The translations under genes were made by a program, and so were the position numbers. Of a DNA stretch of 64,000 bases, positions 34,366 to 42,834 are shown piece by piece; the stretch's first letter is position 1, and every line of letters begins with the position of its first letter. This stretch comes from Saccharibacillus endophyticus (GTDB lineage Bacteria; Bacillota; Bacilli; Paenibacillales; Paenibacillaceae), in assembly GCF_013185185.1 (NCBI RefSeq), contig NZ_JAAZWE010000008.1:1-64000 (forward strand). Direction: 5' to 3'. The notes under the pieces are model-generated. The model was not told the DNA's origin. It searched no databases and saw only the letters and a list, made by a program, of their open reading frames with translations.

Positions 34366-35510
34366 AAAATAGACGAGATACTTTTAAAGCAGGCATGGGG
34401 GCTTCCTTCCTCAGTCTGATGCTTATTTTGGGCGGTTGCGGTTCAAACGCGGCGGAGGTAGCGACTACGCCTGCCTCGACGACGGATTCGAATACGCCGG
34501 CGGCGAGTACGACGGAAGAGTCCGCGGCTCCGGCCGAAAAGCTCAAAGTCGAAACCAGCTTTTATCCGATGTATGAATTCGCTCGTAACGTAGGCGGCGA
34601 CTTGGCGGATGTGGAACTGCTCGTGCCTGCCGGAACGGAGCCGCATGATTGGGAGCCGACGCCGCAGGATATTGTCAAGATCGAAGAAGCCGACCTGCTT
34701 GTTTATAACGGAGCAGGCATGGAAAGCTGGGTCGACCAGGTGCTGGATGCTTCGGCTAACGGCGACTTGCTGGCAGTCGAAGCCAGCAAAGGCATCGATA
34801 TTATGGAAGGCTCGGAGGAAGAAGGTCACGATCGCGGACACGACGAGGCTGCCGAGGAAGGCCATGATCACGACCATGATGCCGCAGCAGAAGAAGACCA
34901 TGATCATGACCATGGCGAAGCCGCCACGGAAGAACACGATCATGACCATGAAGAAGCGGGTCATACGCACAGTCACGACCACGGCGGATTAGATCCGCAC
35001 GTGTGGTTGTCGCCTGCGCTGGCCATTGAGGAAGTTCGCGGCATCGAGCAAGCTTTTGCGGAAAAGGACCCGTCTAATGCCGCTCAATATAAAAGTAACG
35101 CAGATGCTTATGTGGCCAAATTGGAAGCATTGAATACGGAATTCAAAGACGGACTGTCCGGTACAAAACGTACGGATTTCATCACGCAACACGCGGCTTT
35201 CGGTTATCTGGCACGCGAATACGATCTGACGCAGGTCCCGATTGCCGGATTATCCCCCGAGCAGGAACCGTCCGCGCAGGAGATGGCCGAGATCGTCGAG
35301 TTTGCCAAAGAGCACGATGTGAAAACGATCTTCTTCGAGACGCTCGTATCCTCCAAGGTCGCTGAGGCGATCGCGTCGGAGATCGGAGCCAAGACGGCCG
35401 TATTGAATCCGCTTGAAGGTCTGACCGACGAAGAAATCGCCGCGGGCGAAGATTATTTGTCGATCATGCGCGCCAATCTGGCCGCTCTGCAAGCTGCATT
35501 GAACGAATAG
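34362..35510 (+). CDS. znuA: zinc-binding lipoprotein of the ZnuABC importer
   Basis: Cluster A-1 metal-binding protein of 382 residues. The signal peptide ends in lipobox LILGGC. A loop of about 55 residues (near 160-215) is extremely rich in His, Asp and Glu, with repeated GHDHDH, DHDHDH and HTHSHDHGG units. Such loops collect zinc and are typical of ZnuA/AdcA. Zinc ligands elsewhere include the His in AGTEPHDWEPT, the GLDPHVWLSP segment and TQHAAFGYLA. The protein is anchored on the outer face of the membrane. Confidence 0.95.
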   Translation: MKNRRDTFKAGMGASFLSLMLILGGCGSNAAEVATTPASTTDSNTPAASTTEESAAPAEKLKVETSFYPMYEFARNVGGDLADVELLVPAGTEPHDWEPTPQDIVKIEEADLLVYNGAGMESWVDQVLDASANGDLLAVEASKGIDIMEGSEEEGHDRGHDEAAEEGHDHDHDAAAEEDHDHDHGEAATEEHDHDHEEAGHTHSHDHGGLDPHVWLSPALAIEEVRGIEQAFAEKDPSNAAQYKSNADAYVAKLEALNTEFKDGLSGTKRTDFITQHAAFGYLAREYDLTQVPIAGLSPEQEPSAQEMAEIVEFAKEHDVKTIFFETLVSSKVAEAIASEIGAKTAVLNPLEGLTDEEIAAGEDYLSIMRANLAALQAALNE

Positions 35511-35525
35511 AAAAAGTTTGATATC

Positions 35526-35566
35526 CATGCGCCGAGGTTCGCTTTTTCAGCGAATGGCGACGCATG
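35526..35566. terminator. hairpin after znuA
   Basis: CATGCG/CGCATG arms enclose TTCGCTTTTTCAGCGAA, itself a hairpin. It lacks a T tail. The inner 17-mer recurs at 35772-35788. Confidence 0.5.
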
Positions 35567-35568
35567 CT

Positions 35569-35757
35569 GTCGAGAAAGTGGATTTGACGCGTGAAGCGAG
35601 CCGACTCCGAGAAAATTCGTTCCGGTCGCATGTTGAAATTGAGAAAAGTGATTGAATTTTTAGCGGGATTCTCTCAATTTCAAAGGCGAACGCTACCGCT
35701 CCTGCACTGAATTTTCTCTCCGTCGTCTCGCTTCCAGTTACATCACACTTTTTCGAC
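35569..35757 (+). repeat. intergenic hairpin element, copy D (diverged)
   Basis: Outer arms GTCGAGAAAGTG (35569-35580) and CACTTTTTCGAC (35746-35757). The inner arms AGAAAATTC/GAATTTTCT and the core GGTCGCATGTTG with ATTTCAAAGGCGAACGC follow the family pattern. The apical stem is AAATTGAGAA/TTCTCTCAATTT with a changed sequence. Confidence 0.75.
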
Positions 35758-35763
35758 ACGTTG

Positions 35764-35803
35764 ACGCCGCAGTTCGCTTTTTCAGCGAACCGCGGCGTTT
35801 CTT
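35764..35803 (+). terminator. hairpin upstream of the YwbE-like gene
   Basis: ACGCCGC/GCGGCGT arms around TTCGCTTTTTCAGCGAA, followed by TTCTTGTTT. Confidence 0.6.
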
Positions 35804-35877
35804 GTTTAAAATGGGACAACGTGCGGGCTTATGCTATGATTAAGGAAATGATTGCACATAGAGAAGGAGAGACAGTT

Positions 35878-36072
35878 ATGAACGGAAATAATCGATCCGC
35901 GATTCGACCAGGCCTTACCGTTGACATCGTGCTCAAAAAAGATCAGTCGACGGGGGCGCTGACCAGAGGCGTGGTCAAAGATCTGTTGACCAATTCCGCG
36001 ACGCACCCGCATGGGATCAAGGTTCGTTTGCAGGACGGGCAGGTCGGACGGGTCAAACAGATCATTGAATGA
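35878..36072 (+). CDS. YwbE-like protein (DUF2196)
   Basis: 64-residue cytosolic protein, RPGLTVDIVLKKDQSTGALT then HGIKVRLQDGQVGRVKQI, the full length of the YwbE family, whose function is unknown. The sequence looks like a small SH3-like beta barrel. GAAGGAGAG precedes ATG35878. An in-frame extension to 35761 passes through a hairpin and is not credible. Confidence 0.88.
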   Translation: MNGNNRSAIRPGLTVDIVLKKDQSTGALTRGVVKDLLTNSATHPHGIKVRLQDGQVGRVKQIIE

Positions 36073-36205
36073 TTTCGATTCGGGCATGCTCAGCGATTAG
36101 AGAAGGAATATTCGCGTTTAATAGTAGGGTAGACGTCATCTTCACAACTTCCTGCCGAGCCGCGTTTGACGATGGTGCCGGGAGGGAAGACAGGAGGAAC
36201 ACAGG

Positions 36206-36718
36206 ATGAGCAGTATGCCTGAGGGAACGGAATTGAAGGTCGAGTTGAAGTTTTTCCGCCCGGAGTATGAAAAGGCTCTGTTCGAGGACTACCAAGTGTC
36301 CGAAGAACAGGAGAAATATACGGCATTGCCGGTTAGGGCTATCCAACTTTGCCGTGAAGATCGGGACCGCCATCCGATCGTTATTCTTGCGGAAAAAAAG
36401 CCGGTCGGTTTTTTTGTTCTTCATCGCGGGGATCGGATACGCAGCATTACGGAATCGCCGCGTGCCATGCTGGTGCGCTCCATGTCGGTAAATTTGCCGG
36501 AGCAGGGGAACGGCTACGCTAAACAAGCGATGACGTTGCTGCCCAAATTCGTCAGTGACTACTTTCCGGATATGAACGAGATCGTGCTGGTGGTCAATCA
36601 GCATAATGAAGCGGCGTTGCGCGTATACGAGCAGGCTGGCTTCGAAGACCGGGGACATCGGAAGTCCGGCCCCGTCGGCGCTCAGGTGCTGCTGCATTAT
36701 CGGATGAACCGGAAGTAG
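36206..36718 (+). CDS. GNAT-family N-acetyltransferase
   Basis: 170-residue acetyl-CoA-dependent transferase of the RimJ/RimL type. The acetyl-CoA loop is near LPEQGNGYAKQAMTLLPKFV, and the C-terminal strand pair EIVLVVNQHNEAALRVYEQA closes the fold with the conserved Asn-x-x-Ala-x-x-x-Tyr pattern. The substrate is unknown. GGAGGAACACAGG lies before the start. Confidence 0.88.
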   Translation: MSSMPEGTELKVELKFFRPEYEKALFEDYQVSEEQEKYTALPVRAIQLCREDRDRHPIVILAEKKPVGFFVLHRGDRIRSITESPRAMLVRSMSVNLPEQGNGYAKQAMTLLPKFVSDYFPDMNEIVLVVNQHNEAALRVYEQAGFEDRGHRKSGPVGAQVLLHYRMNRK

Positions 36719-36800
36719 AAGAACTCGCAAGGCAAGTGATTCAAGAAAGCCGGAACGCGTTTCGCGTCTTTCGTGCAGACCAAGCATCCGTGCCGAGTCA

Positions 36801-36845
36801 AAAGCCCCGAATTCGATCCTAAGATCGAATTCGGGGCTTTTTAGT
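36801..36845. terminator. bidirectional terminator between GNAT and tagO
   Basis: Perfect 18-bp stem 36801-36818 with 36823-36840 on a CTAA loop, with AAA and TTTTT tracts outside. Serves the two converging genes. Confidence 0.92.
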
Positions 36846-36883
36846 TCGGGCATATGGCCTGCACGATACGCATACACCGCCTT

Positions 36884-37843
36884 TTAAACGGGCAGCAATA
36901 CCAGAATGATCGAAGACAAGCTCAGACACACGCTGACTAAGCACAGGACGAACAGAACCTGCTTGGGGTTCAGGCCGCTTGAGAGCAGTCTGTAGTGGAT
37001 CTGTGAAGCATCGGCCTCATAGATCTTTTTGCCGTTCTTCAGACGTTTCAACACGACAAAGATGTTATCGAAGATCGGTACGCCAAGCGCCAAAATCGGT
37101 ACGAGCAGCGAGAGCAGGGTAGCTTGCTTGAAAGCACCGTCCAGAGCGATAATCGCCAAAATGAAACCGAGGAAGGTTGCTCCCGAGTCTCCCATATAGA
37201 CTTTGGCCGGAGGCTTGTTGTACTTCAGATAAGCCAGACCCACGCCGACCAGGCTGATCGCCATGATCGCGGAATCTCCGCGCTGCTGCGCAATGGCGAC
37301 GACGAACAGCGTGCCTGCGGAGATGGTTGCCAGACTGCCCGCAAGACCGTCCAAGCCGTCCGTGAAGTTGATAACGGTCGTAACGCCGAAAATCCATAGC
37401 AGCGTCAGCACAAGCTGAAGCCATTCCGGCAGCACGACGTAACTGTCCGTAAAAGGATTGGAAAAGCCCGAGAAGCGGATCCCTGCCAGATATACGAGCA
37501 GTGCGGCAAGCAGCTGCACGATCAATTTGGGCAGTGCGGGAAATTCACGCCTGCTGACCTTATACCAATCATCGACCAGGCCGATCAGCAGAATGAGCAG
37601 CGAACCGCCGAGCACGGCCGCCGATTCTATGGGAGTCATGTCGGCAAACAATATGTAAGTGGCGGCAAATCCGGCGAACAAAGCGATCCCTGCCATCAGC
37701 GGAATCGGTTCCCTATGCAGTTTGCGTTCGTTATCCGGGCGCGGCTTGTCGACAAAGTCGAGCTGCACCGCCCATTTGCGCAAAACGGGAATCAAAATCA
37801 AAGCAATCGTCAGCGACAACAAAAAAGCGGCTAAATAAGACAT
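36884..37843 (-). CDS. tagO: UDP-GlcNAc:undecaprenyl-phosphate GlcNAc-1-phosphate transferase (TagO/WecA type)
   Basis: Polytopic membrane enzyme of 319 residues with about ten helices, first committed step for wall teichoic acid or other lipid-linked wall polymers. Motifs: VDKPRPDNERKLHREPIP, the DD pair in GLVDDWY, VINFTDGLDGLAGS and VYMGDSGATFLGF, and the cytosolic His motif near ASQIHYRLL. The start at 37843 has AAGGAGG directly upstream; the open frame continues about 210 codons further but without support. It uses UDP-GlcNAc made by the glm genes of this window. Confidence 0.93.
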   Translation of the reverse strand: MSYLAAFLLSLTIALILIPVLRKWAVQLDFVDKPRPDNERKLHREPIPLMAGIALFAGFAATYILFADMTPIESAAVLGGSLLILLIGLVDDWYKVSRREFPALPKLIVQLLAALLVYLAGIRFSGFSNPFTDSYVVLPEWLQLVLTLLWIFGVTTVINFTDGLDGLAGSLATISAGTLFVVAIAQQRGDSAIMAISLVGVGLAYLKYNKPPAKVYMGDSGATFLGFILAIIALDGAFKQATLLSLLVPILALGVPIFDNIFVVLKRLKNGKKIYEADASQIHYRLLSSGLNPKQVLFVLCLVSVCLSLSSIILVLLPV

Positions 37844-38035
37844 AAACCCTCCTTGAAAGGATAGCACTGTTGTCAGTATAATCCGCTTTTGCCAAATTCG
37901 CAATGAAAGGCCGCGCAACCTTGCGCACGGATGAACAGCCGCTATGTTCTGTGTTATGATGAGAAAGAGTCGCAAGGCGACCGGCAAGGCGAAAAGGTTC
38001 AAGACTCGCCTGATGTACGGAGGATGAAGCGTGTG

Positions 38036-39847
38036 ATGAGAAGTGTGACGAAACCCTTTGTCAGATGGCTGAACGATATGAAAATCCGCAACAAGTTGAT
38101 CTTTTTTTATGTAATCGTTGTCATGATTCCGGTATTGATCGTCGGGCTTATCGTCATTCAATATTTCAGGCAAGACGCGTTGGAGAAGGCAACCGAGCAG
38201 ACCGAGAACAACGTGCAGCGGATCAAGACCCAGATCGAGAACCAGCTTTACGTGCCGATCAGCGTGTCCAACCAGCTTTTGCTGGATCGGGATATGGAAC
38301 GCGTAGCCACGACCCTTTATTCCGAAGACAATCCGATCGAGCTGGTCAATGCGTACCGCAACTATACCGACTTTACGGATTACGTGCGGGCCTACAGCGA
38401 GATTCAAAGCATTCAGCTGTTCACGGACAATCCGACCCTGCTCGACAATTTGCAATTCATGAACGCCAACAGCCAAGTCCGCGCCACGAATTGGTATGAG
38501 CGGGCCATGAAAGATCGTACGATTTATTGGATGTACATCGACGATATGAACGATCCGAACATGGCGTCAACGAAGCAGTTGAGCCTGGTTCGGCAAATCT
38601 TTTTCCCGAATACGGGCAAACGGAGCGTGCTCGTCGTCCAGGTGGATACCGACTATCTGAACGAGCTGCTTAGCCAAGAGCCGTTCGATACGATGGTTGC
38701 CGACAAGGACGGATATATCGTGGCGGCCAAAGACCGGACGTCGATCGGAAAAACGCTGCGCGATATGGGCTTCGAAGTGGCGGTCGACGATACCGAGCAG
38801 GAGCAGACGTTCGAGCGCGCGATCGAAGGCGTGGATTATCAAGTCTCCATCAATACGCTCATTCCCGAGTCGAGCAAGAGCGGACTGACCATCATATCGG
38901 CTTTCTCGTCGGCCAGCATCGTGCATGACGCGAACCGGATCGGCCTGATCGGGACGGGTTTGATCGCTTTTATCCTATTGATGGCGCTGCTCGCCGTGTA
39001 TTTCAATTCCCGTCTGATCAGCTCGCGCCTGAACAAGTTGAACCGCAATCTCAATCGGGTGGCGGAAGGCGATTTGGATACGGTATCCCGAATCGACGGT
39101 CATGACGAGATCGGACAATTGTCGGAGCAATTCAATTATATGGTCGTCAATATCAAGGAACTGATGAACCAGGTCTATGAAGCAAGCGAAGCGAACAACC
39201 GTCTGGAAGTGATGCAGCGGGAAATCAAGCTCAAGATGCTCGCCAGCCAGATTAATCCGCACTTTCTTTTTAACGCGTTGGAATCGATCCGAATGCGTGC
39301 CCATATTCAAGGGGAAAAGGATATTGCGCGAGCCGTTCAACTGCTCGGCAAGCTGATCCGCCGGAATCTGGAACTGGGCAATCGTCATACCTCGCTCAAA
39401 AACGAGTTGGACATGGTTCGCTCTTACCTGGATATCCAGAAATTCCGTCACGGCGACCGTCTGCATTACGAGCTGTCCGCGGGGGAGGATACGCTTGACG
39501 TGATGCTGCCGCCGCTTATCGTACAACCGCTAGTCGAAAACGCTATCGTCCACGGTTTGGAAAACAAGGAAACCGAAGGCGCCGTGATCCTGCATGCGGT
39601 CCGGGTGGGCGAAGAAGTGCTGATCGACGTATCGGATAACGGAGCCGGCATGACGCCCGAGCGGCTCAGGCAGGTCGAGGAATCGATCCGCGAAAAGGAA
39701 GAGAGCGAAGACAGCCGTATCGGGCTTCGCAATGTTCACCAGCGGCTGGTCATGACTTACGGGGAAGAGTTCGGGTTGCGCATTTCGAGCGAACTGGGCA
39801 AAGGAACGCAAATTTATTTTAAGATACCCGCCGGGAGGGACGAATGA
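38036..39847 (+). CDS. sensor histidine kinase, YesM family
   Basis: Membrane kinase of 603 residues. Helix 1 (FFYVIVVMIPVLIVGLIVIQ) and helix 2 (LIGTGLIAFILLMALLAVYF) flank a dCache-like outer domain of about 270 residues. A HAMP domain, the His_kinase box QINPHFLFNALESIR and the ATPase motifs LVENAIVHGLE, DVSDNGAGM and IGLRNVHQRL follow. The start is uncertain among ATG38024, GTG38033 and ATG38036, all near CGGAGG. It overlaps the response regulator by four bases. Such pairs sense extracellular sugars, often with help of binding proteins, and switch on importers like the one downstream. Confidence 0.93.
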   Translation: MRSVTKPFVRWLNDMKIRNKLIFFYVIVVMIPVLIVGLIVIQYFRQDALEKATEQTENNVQRIKTQIENQLYVPISVSNQLLLDRDMERVATTLYSEDNPIELVNAYRNYTDFTDYVRAYSEIQSIQLFTDNPTLLDNLQFMNANSQVRATNWYERAMKDRTIYWMYIDDMNDPNMASTKQLSLVRQIFFPNTGKRSVLVVQVDTDYLNELLSQEPFDTMVADKDGYIVAAKDRTSIGKTLRDMGFEVAVDDTEQEQTFERAIEGVDYQVSINTLIPESSKSGLTIISAFSSASIVHDANRIGLIGTGLIAFILLMALLAVYFNSRLISSRLNKLNRNLNRVAEGDLDTVSRIDGHDEIGQLSEQFNYMVVNIKELMNQVYEASEANNRLEVMQREIKLKMLASQINPHFLFNALESIRMRAHIQGEKDIARAVQLLGKLIRRNLELGNRHTSLKNELDMVRSYLDIQKFRHGDRLHYELSAGEDTLDVMLPPLIVQPLVENAIVHGLENKETEGAVILHAVRVGEEVLIDVSDNGAGMTPERLRQVEESIREKEESEDSRIGLRNVHQRLVMTYGEEFGLRISSELGKGTQIYFKIPAGRDE

Positions 39848-41412
39848 TGTATAAAGTGCTAATCGTAGACGACGAGCCGATGATTCGGGAAGGACTGCGT
39901 ACGATCGTCGATTGGGAGTCGGAAGGATTCGAGATCGTCGACACCGCGTCCAACGGCAAAGAAGGGCTCGAAAAATTCGGTCGAATCGAGCCGGACCTGA
40001 CCATCGTCGATATTCGAATGCCGGGAATGACAGGCCTTGACCTGATCGAGCGCGTGCGGAAAGAAAACTCGACCGCGCATTTCCTCATTCTGAGCGGCTA
40101 TGCGGAATTCGACTACGCGAAGCGGGCAATCGTCAGCGGCGTCAGCGGATATCTGCTGAAGCCCGTGGACGAAGCGGAACTGCTCGACGAGCTGCGCAGG
40201 GTTCATGAATTGCTGCAAAGAGAGAAGGAAGCCCGCAGCGCCCGCATTGAGCAGGAGGCGGCTCTTCCGAAGGCGCAGCTCGTCGAAGAGCTGCTGTTCG
40301 AGGATGATCCGCAAGATGACGAGCATCGGGAAAAGCTGGTAAATGCGCTCGGACTTTCGGCTCCCGCCTATCGGATCGTCCTGCTTGACGCGCATGGCGG
40401 CGTGGAGACGGAGTCGCGCCAGCATGCGGTATTCCGCCAGCGTCTAAAGGAAGCTTTCGAGGAGAAAAACGGGGATATCCTGTTCTCGGCAGGTTCGCAT
40501 ATCGGACTGCTGCTTGTTCGCCAGAATCATGCGGAGTGCGGGGACAAACTGCGCAATCAGTTGGCGGAAGCGGCGGGAGGGCTCGAATTCCATGCTTCCT
40601 GCGGGCCGGCCGTCGATCATCTGCTTGAGCTCTCGGCCTCCTTCCGGGAAGCCGAACATTTGCTGCATGCCCGTTTCTTTTTTGAAAATGGTTCGGTAAT
40701 CGATCCTGCTGCCTATCAGGCTCTGTTTGCAACCGGGAACGCGGACGAACTCGCCTCGGAGTCGGAAGACGGACCGCAGCTTGGAGACAAGCTCTACTAC
40801 GCCCTGGATATTCGAAGCCGCGATGCCGTGGAAAAGGTATTGGCCGAGCTGGAACAAGAAGCGGTAAGCCGGAGAATGGACGAGGCTGCGGTGCGGGGCG
40901 AGTATTCCCGGACGCTGTCGCTGGCGATGGGGAAATTATCCTCCGGAAGTTCCTCGGCGGCGGAATTGGCTCAAAACTATCACAGCCTGCTGCTCTCGGA
41001 CGTCAATCAGGCGCAAAGCTACGGTGCGCTCAAGCAGCAGGTGCATACCCGTTTCGGCGAGCTGATCGACCGCTTCGGCGGCGCTAACAAGGATACGGTG
41101 CTGAAGCAGATGATCGATTTCATCCGTCGCAACTACAGCGAAAATTTGAAGCTTGAGCTGTTGGCGGAGATGTTCGGTTATAACAGCGGGTATCTCGGCA
41201 AGTTGTTCAAAAACTACACGGGCGAGTATTTCAACGCTTTCGTAGACAAGGTTAGGGTCGAAAAAGCGAAAGAATTGTTGGCGCAGGGCTTGAAAGTTCA
41301 CCAAGTGGCGGCGCGCGTCGGCTATTCCAATGCGGATTATTTCCACTCGAAATTCCGGAAATACGTAGGCACGTCGCCTTCCGCGTACCGGAATGAGGCG
41401 CATGGGGAATAA
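39844..41412 (+). CDS. AraC-type response regulator, YesN family
   Basis: 522-residue DNA-binding regulator. The receiver domain has VLIVDDEP and phospho-acceptor Asp56 in TIVDIRMPGMTG. A long linker follows, and the C-terminus has two helix-turn-helices (LAEMFGYNSGYLGKLFKNYT; VAARVGYSNADYFHSKFRKY). Coupled by overlap to the kinase gene. The likely targets are the permease and binding-protein genes beginning 1.4 kb downstream, beyond an AT-rich insertion. Confidence 0.94.
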   Translation: MMYKVLIVDDEPMIREGLRTIVDWESEGFEIVDTASNGKEGLEKFGRIEPDLTIVDIRMPGMTGLDLIERVRKENSTAHFLILSGYAEFDYAKRAIVSGVSGYLLKPVDEAELLDELRRVHELLQREKEARSARIEQEAALPKAQLVEELLFEDDPQDDEHREKLVNALGLSAPAYRIVLLDAHGGVETESRQHAVFRQRLKEAFEEKNGDILFSAGSHIGLLLVRQNHAECGDKLRNQLAEAAGGLEFHASCGPAVDHLLELSASFREAEHLLHARFFFENGSVIDPAAYQALFATGNADELASESEDGPQLGDKLYYALDIRSRDAVEKVLAELEQEAVSRRMDEAAVRGEYSRTLSLAMGKLSSGSSSAAELAQNYHSLLLSDVNQAQSYGALKQQVHTRFGELIDRFGGANKDTVLKQMIDFIRRNYSENLKLELLAEMFGYNSGYLGKLFKNYTGEYFNAFVDKVRVEKAKELLAQGLKVHQVAARVGYSNADYFHSKFRKYVGTSPSAYRNEAHGE

Positions 41413-41522
41413 TTTAATAAAATAAATTTTTAAGTTTATATTTTACTCATTTGGTTAAAATAAGAATACAAAGGAGGTCAAAGTTTTTATATTTTAAAAT
41501 AAACGATTAGGATGTGAGTATT

Positions 41523-42440
41523 TTGAAAAAAAAATTAGCTAGTACTGTTATGGCGGCGAGTATTTTAATAGCTCCTTTTTCTAACATTTCAAATGCGGAA
41601 GGCAATGAAAAATACGATACAAATGTTAGTGTTGATAACAACCTAGCAACCGCAGAATTAGATGATGGTTATAGTGCAACAGTTGAACAATTGGCTGATG
41701 GGACTACCAAAGCAGTCGTTTATGACGCAAAAGGAAATGTAAATCAAATTGCGGTAACAAATAAAGAAAAGGGCACTATCGAGTTGACAGATGAAAAAGG
41801 CCAAAAACAAGTACAAAATATTTCTGAATATTATAAAGAAGAAGTTGAAGAGAATCAAGAAAGTGTTAATTCAAACAAACCAATGCTATCGTCAGAGAAT
41901 TTAAATGATATAGGGATTTTTGCAACTGGAAGTTACAATTATTTATACGAGGAACCGATGACAAACGAAGGTCTAGAACGTTCCGCTTATAATGACGGAA
42001 CATATTATTTAGCATCTTGGACAGATTCTACAGGGAAAAAAGGTAACCTTTACAGAAATGCTGGAACAATGACTATGGGAGAGGCTCATCGTTTTACTTT
42101 TACTCCTGGTAGTAAGGTAGGTGCGGCTTTATCTCTGATCGCAGCTTATTTTTCTCCACCTATTGCATTAGGTATAGTTGTAACTATATTGTCAGCAAAT
42201 GCAGGTGTAATAGTGGATGGATTCAGTGGGAAAGTAGATTATAGAACGTATGTTTATCGTTATACGGTTAGAGTGAATAATAAAGTGGTTCCTTCACCTT
42301 CTAATTTCTTTAGAAGCAGGGACTATTGGGTTGCAACAAGAGATAACGGCCAAAGAACATTTACAAATAAAAGCTTTAATGATGGTTGGTCAATGACTAA
42401 CCAAGCTATGATTGAAACGGGTATTAGATTGTCTAAATAG
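41523..42440 (+). CDS. secreted protein of unknown function, possibly bacteriocin-like
   Basis: 305 residues. A clear signal peptide MKKKLASTVMAASILIAPFS ends near NAEG. Residues 25-110 are acidic with repeats of short beta-type stretches (GYSATVEQLADGTTKAVVYD). Then come a Tyr/Asn-rich segment (GSYNYLYEEP), a hydrophobic helical hairpin near residues 197-230 (AALSLIAAYFSPPIALGIVV) and a basic, aromatic C-terminal part. The plan of secreted pro-region plus hydrophobic helix resembles large bacteriocins of the geobacillin 26 kind, but this is a guess. TTG41523 is preferred over GTG41514. Codon use is AT-rich, unlike all neighbours, indicating transfer. Confidence 0.7.
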   Translation: MKKKLASTVMAASILIAPFSNISNAEGNEKYDTNVSVDNNLATAELDDGYSATVEQLADGTTKAVVYDAKGNVNQIAVTNKEKGTIELTDEKGQKQVQNISEYYKEEVEENQESVNSNKPMLSSENLNDIGIFATGSYNYLYEEPMTNEGLERSAYNDGTYYLASWTDSTGKKGNLYRNAGTMTMGEAHRFTFTPGSKVGAALSLIAAYFSPPIALGIVVTILSANAGVIVDGFSGKVDYRTYVYRYTVRVNNKVVPSPSNFFRSRDYWVATRDNGQRTFTNKSFNDGWSMTNQAMIETGIRLSK

Positions 42441-42526
42441 TTTTTAATAAGTTATATGAAAAAATGTTTGGGAAAGTAACAGAAGCAATAAGCTGAATTG
42501 TGAATTTTAAAATTAAATAAATGAAT

Positions 42527-42569
42527 AAATAGCGTTCAATTCAGCTTTAGTTGAATTGAACGCTATTTT
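42527..42569. terminator. terminator of the island gene
   Basis: AAATAGCGTTCAATTCA and TGAATTGAACGCTATTT pair perfectly around a small loop, with T following. Bidirectional shape. Confidence 0.85.
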
Positions 42570-42834
42570 ATGGTGAATACACATAAAAATATAAAATTTT
42601 AAATATATTTGATCATTATAGTTTTTTGATATTTTAAAGTATATATTATTATGTGAAATATTAATCATTTGTATTAGAGATAAAAGATCAGAATATATTT
42701 ATCTATTTAAAATGACTATCCAAAATACTCTATGTCTAATTTTCGCATGATTTTGTCTAAAATTCGTAGGGTATGCGCTTTCAAGGAAAACGCTTATCAT
42801 AAAACCATAAAGGAAATCAGGAGGGGTTATAGAA

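Larger units (their letters stand above)
41413..42834. other. AT-rich island between regulator and permease genes
   Basis: Base composition drops abruptly just after the response-regulator stop (long A and T stretches, TAT/ATA runs) and recovers at the permease gene. It holds one gene, its terminator and about 260 bases of non-coding AT-rich DNA. No insertion-sequence ends, integrase or direct repeats were seen. Confidence 0.75.

Noticed and set aside
37844-38476. Long N-terminal extension of the tagO reading frame on the minus strand
   Set aside because: It runs through the kinase gene start on the other strand, and the AAGGAGG-ATG at 37843 fits the family's first helix.
41471-41482. Strong Shine-Dalgarno AAAGGAGGTC in the AT-rich island
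   Set aside because: No start codon follows in range before a stop; it is about 40 bases before the usable start of the island gene, so it is a chance or relic site.
42777-42800. cre site before the first permease gene (GGAAAACGCTTATC)
   Set aside because: Three departures from the consensus, too weak to list as a site.
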